This document shows, piece after piece, positions 37,154-46,307 of a stretch of 64,000 nucleotides of DNA. Positions within the stretch are counted from its first letter, which is position 1, and each line of letters starts with the position of its first letter. The DNA is taken from the NCBI RefSeq assembly GCF_000744935.1, contig NZ_JQMW01000009.1:186001-250000 (forward strand), given 5' to 3'. Below the pieces are notes generated by a model. The model saw only the letters and a list, made by a program, of their open reading frames with translations, was not told where the DNA came from and did not search any database. This DNA is from Clostridium sp. KNHs214. GTDB taxonomy: Bacteria > Bacillota > Clostridia > Clostridiales > Clostridiaceae. Both the position numbers and the translations under genes were made by a program.

Positions 37154-37729
37154 ATGATAAGATTATTTTCACAACTATGCAAGTGTTTTAAACAAATTTC
37201 TTTTGAAAATGAGATAAATATTTTTGAAGAGTATATGAAAACGGTTAATTCAGAGGCTTTGGTATGTCCAGTCTGCGGATCTAAACACGATCTATCCCTA
37301 TTTGCCTCTTATAAACGCCATCTTGTGACTTATGATAATAATGAAGTTCACGATAATATAATAACTATCAATAGATATATTTGCCCGTCATGTGGACATA
37401 CTCATGCTATCCTACCTTCGGTAATTGTGCCCTACATGTCATTTAGCTTTAAATTTACTGTGTCTATTATTCATGATTATCTTGTACATAAATTTACCTC
37501 TGTAGAAGCTATGTGTGAACATTATTGTATAGCAATATCCACATTCTATCGAATTTTAAATAAGTTCAAAAAACATAAACAACTATGGCTTGGACTTCTA
37601 CAAGACAAGCTTATTTCTAATCTAAGTTTTATACAGCGTGTTATAAATAGTACCTTTATTGAAATTGAAACCTTTATAACAAACTTTTTTAATAGAAACG
37701 GCTTATCCTTTTTTCAAGGAACATCATAA
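37154..37729 (+). CDS. DUF6431-like zinc-finger protein of the transposon
   Basis: A 191-aa protein. Two CxxC pairs (C38/C41 in CPVCGSKH and C77/C80 in CPSCGHTH) form a probable zinc ribbon, followed by a helical region with a possible HTH (SVEAMCEHYCIAISTFYRILNKF). The same zinc-plus-HTH layout is seen in TniQ/TnsD target selectors and in the N-terminus of some transposases; homology is not shown. It is the first gene of the three-gene transposon. Weak translation start. Target choice or end binding is an inference. Confidence 0.6.
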   Translation: MIRLFSQLCKCFKQISFENEINIFEEYMKTVNSEALVCPVCGSKHDLSLFASYKRHLVTYDNNEVHDNIITINRYICPSCGHTHAILPSVIVPYMSFSFKFTVSIIHDYLVHKFTSVEAMCEHYCIAISTFYRILNKFKKHKQLWLGLLQDKLISNLSFIQRVINSTFIEIETFITNFFNRNGLSFFQGTS

Positions 37730-37836
37730 TTAAGCTATAGCTATATACTTTTTATTTTATTTTATATATACCACTTAATACGATAATGGATATTATAATT
37801 TCCCCATGATAGCATTTTTATAGAGGTGATGTTGAA

Positions 37837-39096
37837 ATGAATAACAAAGAAATGATTGAAATAGCTTCTATTAGACTAGCACTAATAGCTCCAGCTATAA
37901 ATAATACTTATACTGAAAGCTCGAAAATTGCTTACTATAGACGTGTTGCTGCTACTCCTGTAAAATTACCTAACGGTAAGTCAGTTTTATATAGTCCTGG
38001 AACACTATCTAATTGGGAATCAGATTATAATAGGTTTGGTTTTGATGCCCTTCTACCGAAGACGCGTAGCGACATAGGGAAAACCAGAAAGTTAAATGAT
38101 GTAGCTATAGAACAGATATATATGCTAAAAAATGCATTTCCTAAAATTAATGCTACTCTTATATATCATAAACTTATCGAAGATGGCTTTATCAATGAAA
38201 AAAATATATCATTATCTACAGTTCAAAGATTTATAAAAAATAATGATCTTAAATCTGCTAGATGCATAAATATGAAAGATAGAAAAGCCTTTGAAGAAGA
38301 GTTTGCAACTGGCATGTACCAAGGTGATACATGCTATGGCCCGTATATTACTGAAAATGGCATACGTAAAAGAACATATCTAATTATGCTAATTGATGAT
38401 AAATCAAGACTTATCGTTGGCGGAAGATTCTTTTACAATGATAACTCTTATAATTTTCAAAAGGTACTTAAAGAAGCTATCGCTAGATATGGCATACCTA
38501 ATAAACTTTACTTGGACAACGGTTCTCCTTATAAAAATGAGCAATTAAGTCTTATCTGTGGATCTCTTGGAATAGTAGAACTGCACACTATGGTAAGGGA
38601 TGGAGCATCCAAAGGAAAAGTAGAAAGAAATTTTAGAACATTAAAAAGTAGATGGCTAAACACTCTAGATGTAGAATCTATATCCTCCTTAGCGGAGCTA
38701 AATGATGAGCTATTCGCATATATAAACAAGCATAATGTAACAGTACATTCAGCTACATCTCAACGTCCGATCGATAGATATAAAAGCGATTTAGCTCATG
38801 TTAAGGTAGCTACTGATAGTGAGTGGCTGGATAATTGCTTTATGAATCGCATACAACGAAGAGTTAATAATGACTCAACCATAAGCATTGATAAAATATC
38901 TTATGATGTACCTATGCAATTTATAGGACAGAAAGTTGAAGTAAGATATTTACCTGATGATATGGATAATGCATATGTATATTATGAAAATGCTAAATAC
39001 AGCATTAGAAAAACAAATAAGATTGAAAATGGTAAAACCAAACGCAGGAATGCATTTACTATAGACTATTCAAAGGATGGTGTTAAAAATGTTTAA
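37837..39096 (+). CDS. DDE (rve) transposase of the transposon
   Basis: A 419-aa integrase-core transposase. N-terminal HTH region, then catalytic blocks YQGDTCYGPYI (first Asp), KLYLDNGSPYKNEQ (second Asp) and GASKGKVERNFRTLK (Glu), and a C-terminal beta-barrel with VEVRYLPDD. The domain order resembles TnsB/TniA/MuA but it is shorter. GAGGTGATG precedes the ATG. Its 3' end overlaps the ATPase gene. Confidence 0.88.
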   Translation: MNNKEMIEIASIRLALIAPAINNTYTESSKIAYYRRVAATPVKLPNGKSVLYSPGTLSNWESDYNRFGFDALLPKTRSDIGKTRKLNDVAIEQIYMLKNAFPKINATLIYHKLIEDGFINEKNISLSTVQRFIKNNDLKSARCINMKDRKAFEEEFATGMYQGDTCYGPYITENGIRKRTYLIMLIDDKSRLIVGGRFFYNDNSYNFQKVLKEAIARYGIPNKLYLDNGSPYKNEQLSLICGSLGIVELHTMVRDGASKGKVERNFRTLKSRWLNTLDVESISSLAELNDELFAYINKHNVTVHSATSQRPIDRYKSDLAHVKVATDSEWLDNCFMNRIQRRVNNDSTISIDKISYDVPMQFIGQKVEVRYLPDDMDNAYVYYENAKYSIRKTNKIENGKTKRRNAFTIDYSKDGVKNV

Positions 39097-39892
39097 ACAA
39101 TTTTATGGTATGACAATGAATCCATTTGAAAAAGGCATAAAAGAAAAAGATGCCTATATGTCAAATGATCTAAAAGAGATGATATCAAGACTTGAGTATC
39201 TTAATGAAGCTAGGGGAATCGGCTTATTTACAGCTTCACCAGGTAGTGGAAAAACCTTTGCCTTAAGGTGCTTTGCTAAAAAAGTAAACCCTAATTTAAC
39301 AAAGGTTATATATCTTTGCTTTACCACTGTAACTACTACTGAGTTCTATAGGCAATTTTGCATCTCCTTAGGAATTGAACCTTCTTCTCGTAAATCTGAC
39401 ATGTTTAAGAGCATAAAAGACTATATGGAAAGTATGAGTACAGATAAACGTGTGCATTATATATTAGTTTGGGATGAAGCACAATATCTAAATAATGATA
39501 TTTTAAAGGATTTAAAGCTACTTATGAACTTCTCTATGGACTCAAAAGATTGCTTTTCCTTAGTTTTGATAGGACAACCTGTGTTAAATAATATCTTAGA
39601 AAAGCAGATACACGAGGCATTAAAACAAAGAATAATAATAAATTATAATTTTGAAGGATTTTCTGAAATTGAAGCTTTAGAATATATTAATTCTAGATTA
39701 TCATTAGCAGGGGCTTCGCCAGAAATATTTGATAATAATGCTGTTTTGGCTGCATATAGAAGCTGTGCTGGCTCTATAAGACGCTTAAATATGATATTAA
39801 CTAAGGCTTTAATAATAGGTGCGCAGCACGAAAAAAACGTAATCGATACTGATATAATAATGGCTGCCGCCAATGAAATATCACTGCATTAA
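39089..39892 (+). CDS. AAA ATPase (ExeA/TniB-like) of the transposon
   Basis: A 267-aa AAA ATPase beginning MFKQFYGMTMNPFEKGI, a typical ExeA/TniB-like start, with Walker A ASPGSGKT (49-56), Walker B YILVWDEAQYL and an arginine-rich lid (KQRIIINYNFEGF). TniB/TnsC/MuB proteins bind target DNA and activate their transposase. The ATG at 39089 (AAAGG 11 nt upstream) overlaps the transposase stop by 8 bp; ATG 39077 is an alternative. Confidence 0.87.
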   Translation: MFKQFYGMTMNPFEKGIKEKDAYMSNDLKEMISRLEYLNEARGIGLFTASPGSGKTFALRCFAKKVNPNLTKVIYLCFTTVTTTEFYRQFCISLGIEPSSRKSDMFKSIKDYMESMSTDKRVHYILVWDEAQYLNNDILKDLKLLMNFSMDSKDCFSLVLIGQPVLNNILEKQIHEALKQRIIINYNFEGFSEIEALEYINSRLSLAGASPEIFDNNAVLAAYRSCAGSIRRLNMILTKALIIGAQHEKNVIDTDIIMAAANEISLH

Positions 39893-39896
39893 AATC

Positions 39897-39926
39897 ACAA
39901 GGAGCGCTAGCTCCTTTTTCTTTTAG
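39897..39926 (+). terminator. Terminator of the transposon operon
   Basis: AAGGAGC and GCTCCTT with a tiny loop are followed by TTTCTTTT, 5 bp after the ATPase stop. Confidence 0.8.
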
Positions 39927-39961
39927 GTGCAAAATGATTTTTCATTAAAAATAAAGTGATT

Positions 39962-40044
39962 TTGTAGAAATAATTTGACGTAAATTGTACTATAATTATA
40001 GAAATAAACTGACGTTTAAATTAGGAGAAATTTGACGTTTAACA
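39962..40044. repeat. Transposon right-end repeat array
   Basis: Three spaced motifs, GAAATAATTTGACGTAAA, GAAATAAACTGACGTTTAAA and GAGAAATTTGACGTTTAACA, lie in the same orientation and the last one forms the tip. They look like repeated transposase binding sites. Positions 40045-40292 beyond it hold no recognisable gene. Confidence 0.7.
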
Positions 40045-40292
40045 TATATGCTTTTAATTGAAATGTAGTAAGAATCAAGAAGAATGGTTAAATATAGAAA
40101 TGGAATATAATTGTATGTTATAATTATTTTACAAGTTAATATATAAAAGTTTTGAATTATTGAAGATAAAGCGTGATTTAAAAAAAGCAATAAGAGAATA
40201 TAGAGTAAAGATAATAGATTGTAATGAAAATATGAGAAATGAGAGATGAAACTGTGCAATAACGGTGGTTTGTGTAGTTAAAGGGGGATTTT

Positions 40293-40799
40293 ATGTATAA
40301 CGTTCGTTATGCTGATGTAGATGATGCAAAAATATTAGGACAGATCCATTCAGAATCATGGAAAGTAGCATACAAAGGTGTAGTACCAGATGAAGTATTA
40401 AATAATATTACTGCTGAAAAAAGACAAAAATATTTTGAAAAGGCATTAACAGAAGGATGGGAAGAAGATGCTATAATTTTTAAAGATAACAAAGCAGTTG
40501 GATTAATATGTATTGGAAAATGTAGAGACGCAGATAAAGAAGAATTCTGGGGTGAAATATGGGGTATATATTTATTGCCAGAGTATTGGAATATGGGTAT
40601 AGGCTTTGAATTAATAAATTGGGGATTGAATGAATTAAAGAGAAGAAATTATAAAAAAATTGCCTTATGGGTTCTTGAGGGGAATCTAAATGCAAGAAAT
40701 TTCTATGAAAAAATGGGGTTTAAGCATGATGGTACAATTAAAAAAATTACCATAGGTAAAACATTAAATGAATATCGTTATGTGATATCTATTACATAA
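40293..40799 (+). CDS. GNAT family N-acetyltransferase
   Basis: A 168-aa GNAT protein with the acetyl-CoA motif IYLLPEYWNMGIGFELINWGL and the C-terminal ALWVLEGNLNARNFYEKMGF. The early IHSESWKVAYKGVVPDE block is common in a subgroup annotated as amino-acid or antibiotic-like acetyltransferases; the substrate is unknown. AAAGGGGG precedes the ATG. It is apparently monocistronic. Confidence 0.85.
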   Translation: MYNVRYADVDDAKILGQIHSESWKVAYKGVVPDEVLNNITAEKRQKYFEKALTEGWEEDAIIFKDNKAVGLICIGKCRDADKEEFWGEIWGIYLLPEYWNMGIGFELINWGLNELKRRNYKKIALWVLEGNLNARNFYEKMGFKHDGTIKKITIGKTLNEYRYVISIT

Positions 40800-40855
40800 A
40801 TTCGAAATTTAAAATATATACAATAAAAAATCAAGTAAAATGTAAAGGAGGCTTT

Positions 40856-41314
40856 ATGTATAAAAATCAATGGAGCGTAATTAAGAGTTTAGCTAGTATT
40901 TTTGAGCAGAACAATATAAAGTATCACTATGATGCTTCTACTTCTGTATTTGTGCATGAAATTGAATTTGAAATGGACGATATTGACATTGTTTTTATGT
41001 GGCATGAGGAAAATCATTTAAAGGAAGTATTTAAAGGTTATGGTGTAACAAAAACAGAATATATTCAAGAAATTGGTTTGAAGTATTTTTGGATGGAGAT
41101 AGATGGGCAGAAAATTCATTGTCTGTTATATAAAAGTAATAATTCTAATTTAACAGAGAAAGAATTCAATAAAAATGCAGAGGTGGTTTACGTAGATGGA
41201 CAAAAAATTATGACTCAAACCTTAGAATTTTATCTAAAAAATTCTAAGGACAAGAACAATTTGAAAACGAAAATCCGTGACTTTTTAGTTAAAAAAGGGG
41301 AAAGTAAATGTTAA
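40856..41314 (+). CDS. Nucleotidyltransferase-fold-like protein of unknown function
   Basis: A 152-aa protein. The segment IEFEMDDIDIVFMW (36-49) has the alternating acidic pattern of minimal nucleotidyltransferases, with preceding KYHYDASTSVFVH in place of the usual G-S motif, and a C-terminal segment KNSKDKNNLKTKIRDFL as in AbiEii or aminoglycoside nucleotidyltransferase-like proteins. The classical GS is missing, so catalysis is doubtful. The stop overlaps the next gene start by 7 bp, implying joint translation with the serine hydrolase. AAAGGAGG precedes the ATG. Confidence 0.45.
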   Translation: MYKNQWSVIKSLASIFEQNNIKYHYDASTSVFVHEIEFEMDDIDIVFMWHEENHLKEVFKGYGVTKTEYIQEIGLKYFWMEIDGQKIHCLLYKSNNSNLTEKEFNKNAEVVYVDGQKIMTQTLEFYLKNSKDKNNLKTKIRDFLVKKGESKC

Positions 41315-42192
41315 CTGAATTTGTAAATGAAGCTAGAAAAAAAGATCTAAATATTTTTGGCATTGTGGTTATAAAAGACGGTGCCAAGGTTTTTGAACAT
41401 CATTTTATACCAGAGAAAAGACGAGAATTATATTCGGTTACAAAAAGTTTTACTTCTACAGCAGTTGGTATTGCAATAGAGGAGGGTTATTTTTCTTTAA
41501 ACGACAGTTTGTTAAAATTATTTGAAGAAGAAATTCCAAAAGATATGTCACAGTGTCATATGGATAATTTAAATAAAGTTACAGTAGAGAGACTGCTTAC
41601 CATGTCAATTAAGGATTATCCATATGAGAGCTTGACATCAGATAATTGGCTTTCATATATTTTATCATTACCTCTTCCAAATATAGAACAGAGAGTATTT
41701 GAATATTCCAATTTTTCTTCTTATCTGGCAGGTGTTATAGTAGAAAAAATTACTGAAATGAATATTATGGACTACCTTCAACCTAGATTATTTACACCAC
41801 TTGGAATTAAAAATGTTGAATATGAATATAGCCCAGAGGGTTATTTTTATGGAGCAACTGGTATGAAATTAACAATTAATGAACTCAGCAGATTTGGACA
41901 ACTTTATTTACAAGAGGGGTATTATAATGGACAACAATTATTGACGAAGAAATGGGTAGCTAGTGCTACAAAAAAGCAGATTGATAATAGAGAAGGTGGG
42001 TATGGATATTATTTTTGGAGACATGAAGGAAATTGTTATCGAGCTAGTGGAATGAAGGGTCAAGTTTGTATTGTAATTCCAGAGAAGAATGCAGTAATAG
42101 CAGTTATGTCTGATTTAAATAGTAAAAATAAAACCAATGAAGCTTTAGAAATGCGACAGTGTATTTGGGATACAGTTTATACTAAACTATAG
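41308..42192 (+). CDS. Serine hydrolase, beta-lactamase class C-like fold
   Basis: A 294-aa protein with SxxK motif SVTK (Ser43/Lys46), YxN motif YSN (133-135) and a C-terminal RASGMKGQ in place of KTG (HxG-like). It lacks a signal peptide, so it is probably a cytoplasmic esterase or peptidase of the beta-lactamase/penicillin-binding family rather than a secreted lactamase. GGGGAAAG precedes the ATG, which overlaps the upstream gene. Confidence 0.8.
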   Translation: MLTEFVNEARKKDLNIFGIVVIKDGAKVFEHHFIPEKRRELYSVTKSFTSTAVGIAIEEGYFSLNDSLLKLFEEEIPKDMSQCHMDNLNKVTVERLLTMSIKDYPYESLTSDNWLSYILSLPLPNIEQRVFEYSNFSSYLAGVIVEKITEMNIMDYLQPRLFTPLGIKNVEYEYSPEGYFYGATGMKLTINELSRFGQLYLQEGYYNGQQLLTKKWVASATKKQIDNREGGYGYYFWRHEGNCYRASGMKGQVCIVIPEKNAVIAVMSDLNSKNKTNEALEMRQCIWDTVYTKL

Positions 42193-42248
42193 TTAATATA
42201 ATATTAATATGGACGTAATTACATACGCATATTAAATTTTTGTTTTAA

Positions 42249-42273
42249 GGCACATCTTAAATTTTATTGTGCC
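42249..42273. terminator. Weak hairpin
   Basis: GGCACA and TGTGCC pair across a 13-nt AT loop after the serine hydrolase gene. There is no long T tail. Confidence 0.35.
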
Positions 42274-42301
42274 ATAGATTTAGAGCGTGGGGGGGATGGA
42301 A

Positions 42302-42547
42302 ATGTCTAAAGTAAAACTAACAATCATGAAAAGCAATTGTAGGTGCGGATATCACAAAGAAAATGATTCTTTTATTGTAGGAGATATTTGTCCGCCCATA
42401 TGTCATGAGCTATGGAATAATATTTATCCAAGCGTATATGTTCTTTTAAATGGAGGAGTACTAGATTATGGCGATACTAAAGAAAAGAAGTTTGAAATGA
42501 AGTGCCCAGACAATGGCAGGGTAGTGATACGTGGTGAAGTTGTATGA
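42302..42547 (+). CDS. TIGR04076 family protein
   Basis: An 81-aa protein with KSNCRCGYHKENDSFIV, DICPPICHELW, SVYVLLNGG and the late MKCPDNGRVVIRGEV. The spaced cysteines and the WNNIYP block match the small TIGR04076 family, whose function is unknown and which may bind metal. Three in-frame starts lie close together (42287 GTG, 42296, 42302); the run of seven G upstream best serves 42302. Confidence 0.7.
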   Translation: MSKVKLTIMKSNCRCGYHKENDSFIVGDICPPICHELWNNIYPSVYVLLNGGVLDYGDTKEKKFEMKCPDNGRVVIRGEVV

Positions 42548-42660
42548 GAATATATTATGTGAGACATTGATTAGATGAAAAATTCATTAAGTCAATAGTA
42601 TAAAAGGCAAAAGAAAATTTTTAACTGTGTTATAAAAATATAAAATATAGTAGATAAGGA

Positions 42661-42823
42661 TGAAGTTCACAGATATAGTGTCCATTAGATCAATTGCTTT
42701 AGGGGTAACTATACCAATAAGTTACCTATTGAAATCATAATTTCTACTACAGTAGCTTGTATTTTGATGATATTTAGACATAAAAGCAACTTAATAAGGC
42801 TTATAAATAAAGAGGGAAAATAA
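42661..42823 (+). pseudogene. Relic of plsY (glycerol-3-phosphate acyltransferase) 3' end
   Basis: One frame reads KFTDIVSIRSIALGVTIPIS and, after a frame break, another reads CILMIFRHKSNLIRLINKEGK and stops. This is the pattern of the last helices and the basic C-terminal RHK-N--RL tail of PlsY. The 5' two thirds of the gene are absent. Not functional. Confidence 0.6.
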
Positions 42824-42829
42824 ATAGAC

Positions 42830-42985
42830 ATGTCAAAAAGGCAAACCTATAACTATATTTCCAAGTTAATCTATAGCGCCGTAAAAAGCTATGATAGGCT
42901 GGTTCCCTTGTTAAATGCATCATATAAGTCAAGAATTGAAAATTATTTAGATATATGGTCATGTTACTATCAATTTCATGTATGA
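42830..42985 (+). CDS. Small ORF, unknown
   Basis: A 51-aa frame beginning MSKRQTYNYISKLIYSAV, six bases after the plsY relic. It shows no recognisable domain and only a distant AGAGGG. It may be part of another decayed gene. The only other feature of the gap before the next gene is a 17-bp palindrome at 43055. Confidence 0.25.
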   Translation: MSKRQTYNYISKLIYSAVKSYDRLVPLLNASYKSRIENYLDIWSCYYQFHV

Positions 42986-43054
42986 AAGTTTATAGAGCCA
43001 CTAAATTCTTTATAATTTTAGCGGTAATTAAATAAATTTAATTAATGCCTTGCC

Positions 43055-43071
43055 CATTACGTGACGTAATG
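43055..43071. promoter_or_regulatory. 17-bp palindrome, operator candidate
   Basis: CATTACGTGACGTAATG is perfectly palindromic around its central G and lies about 90 bp before the GNAT gene at 43162. Its length and symmetry suit a dimeric repressor. No regulator gene lies beside it. Confidence 0.4.
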
Positions 43072-43161
43072 ATTTATAATTACAATAAATATTACAGTAA
43101 AGTTTTAGAAATATATGTAGAAGTAAGAAAATAAAAGAGGTATGGGGAGGTGGCTACAATT

Positions 43162-43950
43162 ATGATACGAAAATTAACTCAAGAGGATAATAACGAGCTT
43201 ATGAAATTAATTATGAAGGAGCCAGAGTTTAATCTTTATATAATTGGAGATGTGGAAAACTTTGGATATAATCAAAATTTTCTTGAATATTTTGGTGAAT
43301 TTGATAGAAAGGGTATTTTAACAGCTGTTTTAGTTAGATATTTTAGCATTTTCAATTTGTATGCGAAAAATGAATTTGATGTAAATGAATTTGTAAATAT
43401 AATGAAAAATCAGGGTAAGGTGGGAATGCTATCTGGAAAAACAAATTTAGTATCAAAATTTGAGAAAACATCATTAGAATTTAATGAATCTGAACTACAT
43501 TATTTTGCTGTGTTAAAGGAAGTAAAAGAACCATTTAAAGTAGATAGAGAAATCAATGTAAAAAAGGCAAGTGTTGAAGACATTGGACGTATAGCTGAAT
43601 TGAGAGAAAAAATTAAAGAATTTTCTCATGGCAGTCATGATTTTAAGGAAATTATTTTAAATGATTTTAAAGCTGGCACAGCTCATGGATATTATGTTGA
43701 AGTTGATGGTAATATAGTATCATATGCCCAAACATCTGCAGAAAACAGTATGTCAGCAATGGTGGTCAGTGTTATGACTGACAGTAAATATAGAAAAAAA
43801 GGGTTTGCATCTGCTTGTGTGAAAGTCATATGTGAAGACTTACTTAAACAGGGAAAAACTCCATGCCTATTTTATAAAAATCCTGCTGCAGGAGCTATAT
43901 ATAAAAGTATAGGTTTCAAGGAAATAGGATTCTGGAGTATGTATATGTAA
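43162..43950 (+). CDS. GNAT family N-acetyltransferase (two-domain)
   Basis: A 262-aa protein with an N-terminal degenerate GNAT-like half and a C-terminal catalytic half, VVSVMTDSKYRKKGFASACVKVICEDL with KNPAAGAIYKSIGFKEIGFW. The layout fits the GNAT proteins with FR47-like domains. GGGGAGGTGG precedes the ATG at 43162; a GTG at 43150 overlaps that site. It is the last gene before the second ISAs1 copy. Confidence 0.82.
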   Translation: MIRKLTQEDNNELMKLIMKEPEFNLYIIGDVENFGYNQNFLEYFGEFDRKGILTAVLVRYFSIFNLYAKNEFDVNEFVNIMKNQGKVGMLSGKTNLVSKFEKTSLEFNESELHYFAVLKEVKEPFKVDREINVKKASVEDIGRIAELREKIKEFSHGSHDFKEIILNDFKAGTAHGYYVEVDGNIVSYAQTSAENSMSAMVVSVMTDSKYRKKGFASACVKVICEDLLKQGKTPCLFYKNPAAGAIYKSIGFKEIGFWSMYM

Positions 43951-44086
43951 GTATAAGTTTTTTAGCGCAATGTAAAAATGTAAGCTATTAAAACATATAA
44001 AGTTCACAATTATTAAATATTACGTGAAATATAAAAGAAAAATTTAAGAAGTAATGTCGTAAATTTTTAGAGTTAAGCGACATACC

Positions 44087-45477
44087 CAGGGCAAACGCAT
44101 CTTTATATTGTATTTCTTTCAATATAAAGATGCGTTTTTATAAAATATGTAAAATAAATGAGCTACTATAAATAAAGTGAATATTGAAAAAACTATTCAT
44201 AGACTTTCCCTAGTGGTATTTTAATATTCTTTATTCTTTACCTCGTAGAGGGTCGAAAATAACTTTTTCTAGATATTTTTTATCTAATGCACATTTAACT
44301 TTTTTTATATTTAAACTTTTCTTTAAAGTTTTTTCTTGTCTAAGTAGATTTAAGGCTAAATGTCGTAAGACAGCCAAATTTTCAGCTGAATTATCTTTTC
44401 TAGCTCTACATTTATCCTCATTAAAAGATACGTCTAAAACCCAATGGAGCTTATTTTCTATACCCCAATGTTGCCTAACTGCATTTGAGAATAACTCTAT
44501 AGACTCTAAACTTGTTATATAGTAGCTTCGCTCAAAAGTTTCTTTATCTCCTACAATTCGTTTTCTTTCAACCATACCTATAGATTGAATGTTTCTCCAG
44601 TCTTCTTTATTATCTAGCCATGAAATTTCATTAACTAAAAAGTATTTTCGTGTTTCAATTCTCCCATGATCTTTATCATGAGTAGTATGGGTTTGTACTT
44701 TTATATCTGTACTTTTATATCTCAATATAGAGTCAAAAAATAATTCAACATTGTCATGAAGAGTTTTCTGATTTTCTTTTAATGCCAACACATAGTCAGC
44801 CTCTTTTTCTATAATAACTTCTGCTATTTTCTTTTGAGTTCCCATAGCATCAATTGTAACAATAGTATCTTTTAATTCTAATAGTTCAATTAATTTTGGA
44901 ATTGCTGTGATTTCATTTGATTTATCATCTGTTTTGATTTGCCCTAAAACTACCTGATTCTGATTTGCCCAAGCACTAACCATATGAATTGATTTTTGAT
45001 TTGAACTATTACAAGATGATCCTCTCACTGTTTTACCATCTATAGATACTACTTCTCCATTTACTAATTCAGCTAAATTCTTCATTAATTCATTAAAACA
45101 TTTTTGAAATTGTTTAGGATTTATTTGGGAAAATACCCTATTGAATGTATCATGTGAAGGAATTCCATTAGGTAACTCAAAATATTGCTTTAGCCACTCT
45201 TCACTTGACTCTCCAAATTCTTCAATTTCATTATAAGATTCCATTCCACTGGTTACAGCACATAGTGCTATACCGATTATATCTATAAATTTATGTCTCT
45301 TGTTATCGCCTCGTGGGTCTTCGACCTCATTAAATGCATCAAATATTATACTTTCAATATCAAACATGTTTGGTTTAATAATAATCTTCCTTTCTATCTT
45401 TTGTACAATTTAAATTATAAGCATTATTTCAACAAAATAAAAGGGCTAGCGCCAAAAAATCATATGCGTTTGCCCTG
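44087..45477 (-). mobile_element. ISAs1-family insertion sequence, copy 2
   Basis: 1391 bp with tips CAGGGCAAACGCAT/ATGCGTTTGCCCTG, flanked by the 10-bp direct repeat GCGACATACC (44077-44086 and 45478-45487). It appears identical to the copy at 15223-16613 except for the first base, which implies recent movement. Confidence 0.95.
44231..45367 (-). CDS. ISAs1 family transposase, copy 2
   Basis: A 378-aa DDE transposase, identical in protein sequence to the one at 15367-16503, with the VSIDGKTVRGS and IVTIDAMGTQ catalytic blocks. It is intact. Confidence 0.95.
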   Translation of the reverse strand: MFDIESIIFDAFNEVEDPRGDNKRHKFIDIIGIALCAVTSGMESYNEIEEFGESSEEWLKQYFELPNGIPSHDTFNRVFSQINPKQFQKCFNELMKNLAELVNGEVVSIDGKTVRGSSCNSSNQKSIHMVSAWANQNQVVLGQIKTDDKSNEITAIPKLIELLELKDTIVTIDAMGTQKKIAEVIIEKEADYVLALKENQKTLHDNVELFFDSILRYKSTDIKVQTHTTHDKDHGRIETRKYFLVNEISWLDNKEDWRNIQSIGMVERKRIVGDKETFERSYYITSLESIELFSNAVRQHWGIENKLHWVLDVSFNEDKCRARKDNSAENLAVLRHLALNLLRQEKTLKKSLNIKKVKCALDKKYLEKVIFDPLRGKE

Positions 45478-45609
45478 GCGACATACCGTGAGGAGGTGGG
45501 GCGTCCATACCTGAATTTATTAGGGTAAGACGTTGGAGTTAAATCAATGCATATTTGTTAGAAAAATGGGTATTAAAGATTATTTATGTAATGCAGGGGG
45601 GCAAATAAA

Positions 45610-46188
45610 GTGGCAAGAGTTTATGGAATTAAAAAACGATTAGAGCAAAATAATATTGACAAAAAACTTATAAAGGAAATTATAGGAAACGGGGATTTAG
45701 TAGAAGTCATTACACGGATGGAAACTTTACTTGATTCTATTATAATGTATGAAAGTTTGGATTCTTGTGCCTGTCTGGGCGGCAAAGAATATCTGAAAAA
45801 ATGTGAAAAAATCGGTAAAGAATTGACCGGCAAATCTATAAATGAGAAAATACTCTATCTCAATAGTAAGATTTTTCTTTCCGAAAGTATCGCCTTAAAT
45901 AATGACGGTACATTAACTGCGGTACTGGTTTATAAAAACAATGATAAGTATTCGTGCGTTTGCTCAGCCACCGTTTGTAAAGGTGTGAAAGTTTCAGATC
46001 TTGCTCTATCAAAAAGCAATTCTGTTGACCGTGACATGCCTTTATCATACTGTTTATGTTGTGCGGGGTCATTTCGCCGCCATTTACAATTAATGTTAGA
46101 TGTTAAACTGAAAACAAAGGAAATTATTTCGTCTCCGATTAACAGCCGAGGTGAAAAACCATGTGAATTTGTTTTTGAATTTAATTGA
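45610..46188 (+). CDS. Cysteine-rich protein of unknown function (DUF6144-like)
   Basis: A 192-aa protein with six or more cysteines: SCACLGGKEYLKKCEKIG near the middle, CVCSATVCKG, and a striking YCLCCAGSFRRHLQ. The CxCC-G-x-RH block resembles proteins annotated DUF6144 (from memory). Metal or thiolate chemistry is plausible but unproven. The GTG start follows AGGGGGGC. Codon usage is richer in GC in its second half and a GC-richer structured region follows, so lateral origin is possible. Confidence 0.55.
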   Translation: MARVYGIKKRLEQNNIDKKLIKEIIGNGDLVEVITRMETLLDSIIMYESLDSCACLGGKEYLKKCEKIGKELTGKSINEKILYLNSKIFLSESIALNNDGTLTAVLVYKNNDKYSCVCSATVCKGVKVSDLALSKSNSVDRDMPLSYCLCCAGSFRRHLQLMLDVKLKTKEIISSPINSRGEKPCEFVFEFN

Positions 46189-46307
46189 TACAGTTTCCAC
46201 CAATAAGCATAGTTAGAAGTTATTTTACTTTGCATTCCTTATATTTTCTGTGTGATAAAAGGGCTCGATATCTGTGTTGAGCTTCAAGCAAGGGGTCATG
46301 ATCCGTC

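Larger units (their letters stand above)
36893..40044 (+). mobile_element. 3.15-kb TGT...ACA transposon with DUF6431, DDE transposase and AAA ATPase
   Basis: The left tip is TGTAGTGCGTCAAAATATA and the right tip, read inward, is TGTTAAACGTCAAATTT; both place CGTCAAA seven bases from the terminal TGT. Further copies of the (A/C)GTCA motif occur inside each end (36933 area; 39975, 40010 and 40030 areas), as expected for multiple transposase sites in Tn7/Mu/Tn5053-like elements. Three same-strand genes fill it. No target duplication could be recognised, so one flank has probably been rearranged. Confidence 0.75.

Noticed and set aside
39962-40044. CRISPR array at the transposon right end
   Set aside because: Only three short diverged repeats with irregular spacing, and no cas genes. 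They fit transposase binding sites.
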